DNA of 19,711 bases from an uncultured Prevotella sp. (lineage in GTDB: Bacteria; Bacteroidota; Bacteroidia; Bacteroidales; Bacteroidaceae), in contig CAKPST010000046.1 of assembly GCA_934183355.1 (NCBI GenBank), positions 1 through 19,711 of the forward strand, in the 5' to 3' direction. Shown here in pieces: positions 16,297 to 19,711 of the stretch. The notes beneath the pieces were generated by a model. That model searched no databases, had not been told where the DNA came from, and saw nothing but the letters and a program-made list of their open reading frames with translations. Numbering within the stretch: position 1 is the stretch's first letter; each line of letters opens with the position of its first letter. Position numbers and translations under genes: made by a program.

Positions 16297-16423
16297 GAAT
16301 AATTAACAACACAATTAACGGTCTAATTAACGGGTAATTAACCGCAATTAACGACAAAGATAACAAACGGGTCGTTAATGCCGGTTAATTATCCGTTAAT
16401 TAAGCCGTTAATCATCCGTTAAT
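16297..16423. repeat. Repeat element B: ATTAACG/CGTTAAT palindromic array
   Basis: Three ATTAACG units lead into the core ATTAACGAC (16347-16355), the 15-base loop AAAGATAACAAACGG (16356-16370) and GTCGTTAAT (16371-16379), followed by further CGTTAAT units. The core differs from that of element A by a single loop base. Unlike A, C and D it sits between divergent genes (susC and fur), and the GC-rich hairpins of A are absent. CTACTGC/GCAGTAG motifs lie on both sides. Confidence 0.85.
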
Positions 16424-16556
16424 CGACCCATTGCAGTAGACCATCCTACTGCAAGCCCTACTGCAATTCCCCACCCCACTGACTTTCAACCACTTACACC
16501 GATATTTCCCCAATAATTGCAGATTGCAGATTATTTTTAAAAACTTTTTCTTATAA
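16424..16556. other. Gene-free stretch upstream of fur
   Basis: It holds the right-hand GCAGTAG/CTACTGC copies (16433-16464) and a short direct repeat ATTGCAG (near 16516-16530). It leads into an AT-rich region and the weak fur promoter. I see no gene or RNA here. Confidence 0.5.
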
Positions 16557-16589
16557 ATTGTTAAGCCCTTGCCATTGTTTCTACATTTC
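16557..16589 (+). promoter_or_regulatory. Candidate weak promoter of the Fur-family gene
   Basis: ATTG at 16557-16560, a 21-bp spacer and TACATTTC at 16582-16589 each miss the Bacteroidetes consensus by one base. Transcription would start near 16596, leaving a very short leader of about 15 nt before the ATG at 16611. Confidence 0.35.
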
Positions 16590-16610
16590 TTATTACTTTT
16601 ACATCTTATT

Positions 16611-17048
16611 ATGAACACCAACGACATTATAGACCTACTGGCGAGCAAGGGTGTGCGCCCCACCGCCAACAGAATACTTGTTTTGAAGACGCTGCACGAC
16701 ATCCATCAACCGATGAGTCTGAAGGCGCTGGAGACCCGACTGCTGTCCATGGAACGGTCGAGCATATTCCGTGTGCTCTCTATGTTCCTGGACCACGACG
16801 TGGTGCATGCCTTCGAGGACGGACGGGGTGTCGTCAACTACGAACTGTGCGAACACCACGGACCGTGTAAGCACGACGAAGAACACCCACACTTCTACTG
16901 CGAAGTGTGCCAACGCTCGTTCTGTCTGGGGGATGGGCAGGTACCGGAGGTGACGTTGCCGGAAGGATTCGAGGCGCGTAGCGTGTCGTTCGTGGTGAAG
17001 GGGGTTTGCGCGGAATGCATCAAAAAAAAAAAAAAAATAACGATATAA
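16611..17048 (+). CDS. Fur-family metal-dependent transcriptional regulator
   Basis: From ATG 16611 the protein is 145 residues, normal for Fur/Zur/PerR. An upstream in-frame ATG would add MPLFLHFLLLLHLI, which is not family-like, so it is rejected. The winged-helix half (about 1-80) includes GVRPTANRILVL and the recognition-helix segment SSIFRVL. The metal half shows HPHFYCEVC (His92, His94, Cys97, Cys100) and CAEC (Cys133, Cys136), the two CxxC motifs of a structural zinc site. Which metal it senses cannot be decided. The end is odd: after CAEC-I, a run of 16 A encodes five Lys, and the last residues ITI and the stop codon come from the first ATTAACG-type unit of repeat element C. Confidence 0.88.
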   Translation: MNTNDIIDLLASKGVRPTANRILVLKTLHDIHQPMSLKALETRLLSMERSSIFRVLSMFLDHDVVHAFEDGRGVVNYELCEHHGPCKHDEEHPHFYCEVCQRSFCLGDGQVPEVTLPEGFEARSVSFVVKGVCAECIKKKKKITI

Positions 17049-17219
17049 TTAACGACTTAATTAACGGATAAATTAACGATATAATTAACGACTTAATTAA
17101 CGGATAATTAACCGCAATTAACGACAAAGAAAATAAACATAGTCGTTAATGCCGGTTAATTATCCGTTAATTACTCGTTAATTAAGTCGTTAATTATTCG
17201 TTAATTCGTTAAGTAACAA
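17036..17219. repeat. Repeat element C: ATTAACG palindromic array overlapping the fur stop codon
   Basis: The left array contains a higher-order 36-bp repeat made of three 12-bp ATTAACG units (GATATA, GACTTA and GGATAA types), present from 17036 and again from 17072. The core is ATTAACGAC (17117-17125), a 16-base loop (AAAGAAAATAAACATA) and GTCGTTAAT (17142-17150), followed by reverse units to about 17219. The fur stop codon (17046-17048) lies inside the array. Confidence 0.85.
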
Positions 17220-17422
17220 TATAAATTAATGAGTAATTAACAAATAAATTAACGGATAATTAACGGATAAATTAACGGATAAATTAACGGGTAATTAACC
17301 GCAATTAACGACCCGTTTATTCGCTTTGTCGTTAATGTCGGTCAATTACCCGTTAATTACTCGTTAATTAAGCCGTTAATTCATCCGTTAATTATATCAT
17401 TAATTAGACGTTAATTGAACGT
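17220..17422. repeat. Repeat element D: ATTAACG array with inverted core loop
   Basis: Direct units run from about 17220 to the core ATTAACGAC (17304-17312). The loop CCGTTTATTCGCTTT (17313-17327) and GTCGTTAAT (17328-17336) follow, then reverse units up to the thrS stop codon. The loop is the reverse complement of the loop in elements A and B (two base differences), whereas the bases just outside the stem (CCGCA on the left) keep the orientation of A and B. Together with C this element fills the whole fur-thrS gap. Confidence 0.85.
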
Positions 17423-19375
17423 TTACTCCTCAGCGGCTTTGAGCTGCTCAGCCACCTCATCATTGATGCGCTTAGCAAACTCCTCCTTTGTCATAGTAGC
17501 CTGCTCGCCGCCACCCTGCTTACGCATTGACACGAGACCCTCGGCGGCTTCCTTCTCGCCAACCACTACCATGTAAGGCACACGCTTCAGCTCGTTGTCG
17601 CGAATCTTGCGACCAATCTTCTCGTTGCGGTCGTCAACAACAGCGCGAACGCCCTGCTTGTCGAAGAACTTCTTAACCTCCTGAGCATACTCGTTGTACT
17701 TCTCTGAGATAGGAAGAATAGCCACCTGGTCGGGAGTGAGCCACAATGGGAAGTGACCAGCGGTGTGCTCGATGAGTACAGCGGTGAAACGCTCCATTGA
17801 GCCAAACGGCGCACGGTGAATCATCACTGGGGTCTGCTTTGAGTTGTCCTCGGCTGTATACTCCAGCTTGAAACGCTGTGGGAGGTTGTAGTCTACCTGG
17901 ATGGTACCCAACTGCCAACGACGACCGATGGCGTCCTTAACCATGAAGTCGAGCTTAGGACCGTAGAAAGCAGCTTCGCCAACTTCCTCGTGCACCTCAA
18001 GACCCTTCTCACGACAAGCCTCACGGATGGCATTCTCTGACTCTGCCCAGATTTCCTCGCTACCGATATACTTCTCTGTATCCTTCGGGTCGTGGAGAGA
18101 AATCTGTGCCTCGTAGTTCTCGAAACCGAAGATGCTGAACACCTTGAGGATGATGTCGATGATGTTCTCAAACTCATTCTTCACCTGCTCAGGACGTACA
18201 AAGATGTGGGCGTCATCCTGTGTAAATGTACGCACACGTGTCAGTCCGTGCAGCTCGCCACTCTTCTCATAGCGGAATACAGTACCGAACTCTGCAATGC
18301 GCAAAGGCAGATCCTTGTAAGAGCGTGGCTTGCGTGCGAAGATCTCGCAGTGGTGAGGACAGTTCATAGGCTTGAGCATATACTCCTCGTCCTCCTCTGG
18401 TGTGTGGATGGGCTGGAAAGCGTCCTTGCCGTAGTGGGCGTAGTGACCAGAGGTTACGTAGAGGCTCTTGCCGCCAATACCCGGAGTGATAACCTCCTCA
18501 TAGTTGTAAGGCTTGAGAAGCTTGCGCAGCAAGTCCTGCAAGCGCAGACGGAGGTCGGTACCCTTAGCGAGCCAGATAGGCAAACCCTTGCCCACACGCT
18601 CAGAGAACATGAACAGTTCCATCTCCTTGCCAATCTTGCGGTGGTCGCGCTTCTTAGCCTCCTCAAGCATCTGCAGATACTCGTCGAGCATCGACTTCTT
18701 GGGGAACGAGATGCCATAGATACGTGTCATCTGGTCGCGCTTGGCGTCACCGCGCCAGAATGCTCCTGCAACGCTCGTAATCTTGACAGCCTTGATGGCG
18801 CCAGTGCTCATGAGGTGCGGACCACGGCAGAGGTCGGTGAAGTTGCCCTGGGTGTATGTCGAGATGGTGCCGTCTTCGAGGTCCTCCTCGATGTGCTCGC
18901 ACTTGTATGCCTGACCGTCGGCGTTGAACTCAGCCAGAGCCTCAGCCTTAGGCACTTCGCGGCGAACAACAGGCTCGTTCTTCTTGGCGAGCTCCTTCAT
19001 CTTAGCCTCAATCTTCGGGAAGTCGTTCTCAGAGATGACGTCGCCCTCCTTGGGCATCACGTCGTAGAAGAATCCGTTCTCTACAGCTGGACCGAAACCG
19101 AACTGGATGCCAGGATACAGCTCCTTGAGAGCCTCGGCAAGAAGGTGGGCAGATGTGTGCCAGAATGTGTGCTTGCCCTCCTCGTCCTCAAAGCGGTAGA
19201 GGGCGATGGTAGCATCTTCGTTGATGGGGCGGTTGAGCTCCACTGTCTCGCCATTGACACCGCAAGATACAACGTTGCGAGCGAGAGCCGGCGAGATGCT
19301 CTCGGCGATTTGTAACCCCGTCACGCCCTGTTCGTACTCACGAACCGAGCCATCAGGAAATGTGATTTTAACCAT
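17423..19375 (-). CDS. thrS: Threonine--tRNA ligase
   Basis: The 650-residue class II synthetase charges tRNA-Thr in the cytoplasm. Domains in order: TGS (about 1-62); editing domain with HTSAH (His73, His77) and DLCRGPH (Cys183, His187); catalytic core with zinc ligand Cys339 in MNCPHH; motif 2 around [20 protein letters not shown] with zinc ligand His390 in DDAH; motif 3 [19 protein letters not shown]-terminal anticodon-binding domain (about 545-645). All key residues seen are intact and the length is typical. It has its own strong promoter. In many bacteria infC, rpmI and rplT follow thrS; here element D begins at the stop codon and the next gene is convergent. Confidence 0.97.
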   Translation of the reverse strand: MVKITFPDGSVREYEQGVTGLQIAESISPALARNVVSCGVNGETVELNRPINEDATIALYRFEDEEGKHTFWHTSAHLLAEALKELYPGIQFGFGPAVENGFFYDVMPKEGDVISENDFPKIEAKMKELAKKNEPVVRREVPKAEALAEFNADGQAYKCEHIEEDLEDGTISTYTQGNFTDLCRGPHLMSTGAIKAVKITSVAGAFWRGDAKRDQMTRIYGISFPKKSMLDEYLQMLEEAKKRDHRKIGKEMELFMFSERVGKGLPIWLAKGTDLRLRLQDLLRKLLKPYNYEEVITPGIGGKSLYVTSGHYAHYGKDAFQPIHTPEEDEEYMLKPMNCPHHCEIFARKPRSYKDLPLRIAEFGTVFRYEKSGELHGLTRVRTFTQDDAHIFVRPEQVKNEFENIIDIILKVFSIFGFENYEAQISLHDPKDTEKYIGSEEIWAESENAIREACREKGLEVHEEVGEAAFYGPKLDFMVKDAIGRRWQLGTIQVDYNLPQRFKLEYTAEDNSKQTPVMIHRAPFGSMERFTAVLIEHTAGHFPLWLTPDQVAILPISEKYNEYAQEVKKFFDKQGVRAVVDDRNEKIGRKIRDNELKRVPYMVVVGEKEAAEGLVSMRKQGGGEQATMTKEEFAKRINDEVAEQLKAAEE

Positions 19376-19405
19376 AACAAATTAGTTTTTTAATCAATGT
19401 TGGTG

Positions 19406-19436
19406 CAAAGGTAAACAAAATAGGAGATTGGGCAAA
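19406..19436 (-). promoter_or_regulatory. Promoter of thrS
   Basis: On the minus strand TTTG at 19436-19433, a 19-bp spacer and TACCTTTG at 19413-19406 match both Bacteroidetes promoter elements. Transcription would start near 19399 with a leader of about 24 nt, too short for a T-box or similar leader control. Confidence 0.78.
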
Positions 19437-19487
19437 ATAAAAGAGGGGCTTTTTGTGGAAATAAAACGGGGAGGGAGATGGGGATGG

Positions 19488-19520
19488 GACGGGAATGAGA
19501 CGGGAATGAGGAGGGAATGG
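19488..19520. repeat. Three 11-bp purine-rich tandem repeats
   Basis: GACGGGAATGA occurs at 19488-19498 and 19499-19509, followed by a degenerate copy GGAGGGAATGG at 19510-19520. The units lie between the thrS promoter and element E. No function is apparent. Confidence 0.6.
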
Positions 19521-19522
19521 AA

Positions 19523-19711
19523 CGACAACATCAACAACGGGTCAACAACATTGGAAGAATGTACGCCGTGCCAACCGGCACGGCTGAGGGATTGATGAAT
19601 AAATTAACGGATAATTAACAACGTAATTAACGGATAATTAACCGGCATTAACGACACGTTTATTATCTTTGTCGTTAATTACGGTTAATTATCCGTTAAT
19701 TACTCGTTAAT
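19523..19711. repeat. Repeat element E: composite palindrome in reverse orientation, cut by the window end
   Basis: The order matches the left side of element A: an outer sequence with GACAACATCAACAAC and GTCAACAACATT, the 20-mer GCCGTGCCAACCGGCACGGC (19565-19584), an ATTAACG array, then the core ATTAACGAC (19647-19655), loop ACGTTTATTATCTTT (19656-19670) and GTCGTTAAT (19671-19679). Reading the core on the minus strand gives the A-type loop with one base changed and A-type asymmetric flanks, so the core is in the opposite orientation to A. CGTTAAT units continue to the window edge. Confidence 0.82.

Noticed and set aside
16569..16610. Upstream ATG start for the Fur-family protein
   Set aside because: Adds a hydrophobic stretch (MPLFLHFLLLLHLI) foreign to Fur proteins and would overlap the candidate -7 element.
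16412..16702. 96-codon open frame on the minus strand overlapping element B and the fur start
   Set aside because: Runs through repeat sequence and overlaps the fur promoter and coding region; composition looks random.
18092..19315. 407-codon open frame on the plus strand opposite thrS
   Set aside because: Shadow of thrS; Leu/Val-rich without motifs, and thrS is certain.

Overview
The window looks like a chromosomal segment of a Bacteroidota bacterium, most likely order Bacteroidales and a Prevotella-like genus. Reasons: an adjacent SusC/SusD outer-membrane pair, a TamB-like giant, a helix-hairpin-helix protein fused to a putative outer-membrane barrel, an Na+-translocating NADH:quinone reductase (NQR) operon, and several promoters of the Bacteroidetes type (TTTG, 19-20 bp, TAnnTTTG). 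The genus is an inference.

Layout. (1) 1-3409, minus strand: nqrA-nqrB-nqrC and the first codons of nqrD, an operon running off the left edge. (2) 3410-3644: a divergent control region with a promoter on each strand and a 19-bp perfect palindrome between them. (3) 3645-10191, plus strand: a 1460-residue TamB-like protein, then a 674-residue helix-hairpin-helix/outer-membrane protein, separated by a gap with a long inverted repeat. (4) 10192-10726: a gene-free convergent gap filled by a nested palindromic repeat element (copy A) and the susCD terminator. (5) 10727-15563, minus strand: susC then susD, with no enzyme, regulator or sigma factor next to them. (6) 15564-16610: about 1 kb without genes, holding the susC promoter and long leader, an A/T tract, a 22-bp perfect palindrome, four 22-bp tandem repeats and repeat element B. 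(7) 16611-17048, plus: a Fur-family metalloregulator. (8) 17049-17422: elements C and D fill the whole gap between the convergent stop codons of fur and thrS. (9) 17423-19375, minus: threonyl-tRNA synthetase with a clear promoter. (10) 19376-19711: purine-rich sequence and element E, cut by the window end.

How the genes fit together: NQR supplies a sodium gradient at the inner membrane. TamB and the SusCD pair serve outer-membrane assembly and nutrient uptake; TonB-type uptake is energised from the inner membrane. ThrS and the Fur-family protein are housekeeping and metal-control genes.

The unusual part of the window is the repeat family, not a protein. Five copies (A-E) each consist of direct ATTAACG units at 10-12-bp spacing, a strongly conserved core hairpin, then the same units in reverse orientation. 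Some copies are further wrapped in GC-rich hairpins and 22-bp tandem repeats. In one copy (D) the core loop is inverted relative to its flanks. The copies abut stop codons in the convergent gaps. They look like a composite repetitive extragenic palindrome family, possibly mobile and possibly acting as a two-way transcription end. I do not recognise it as a named family.
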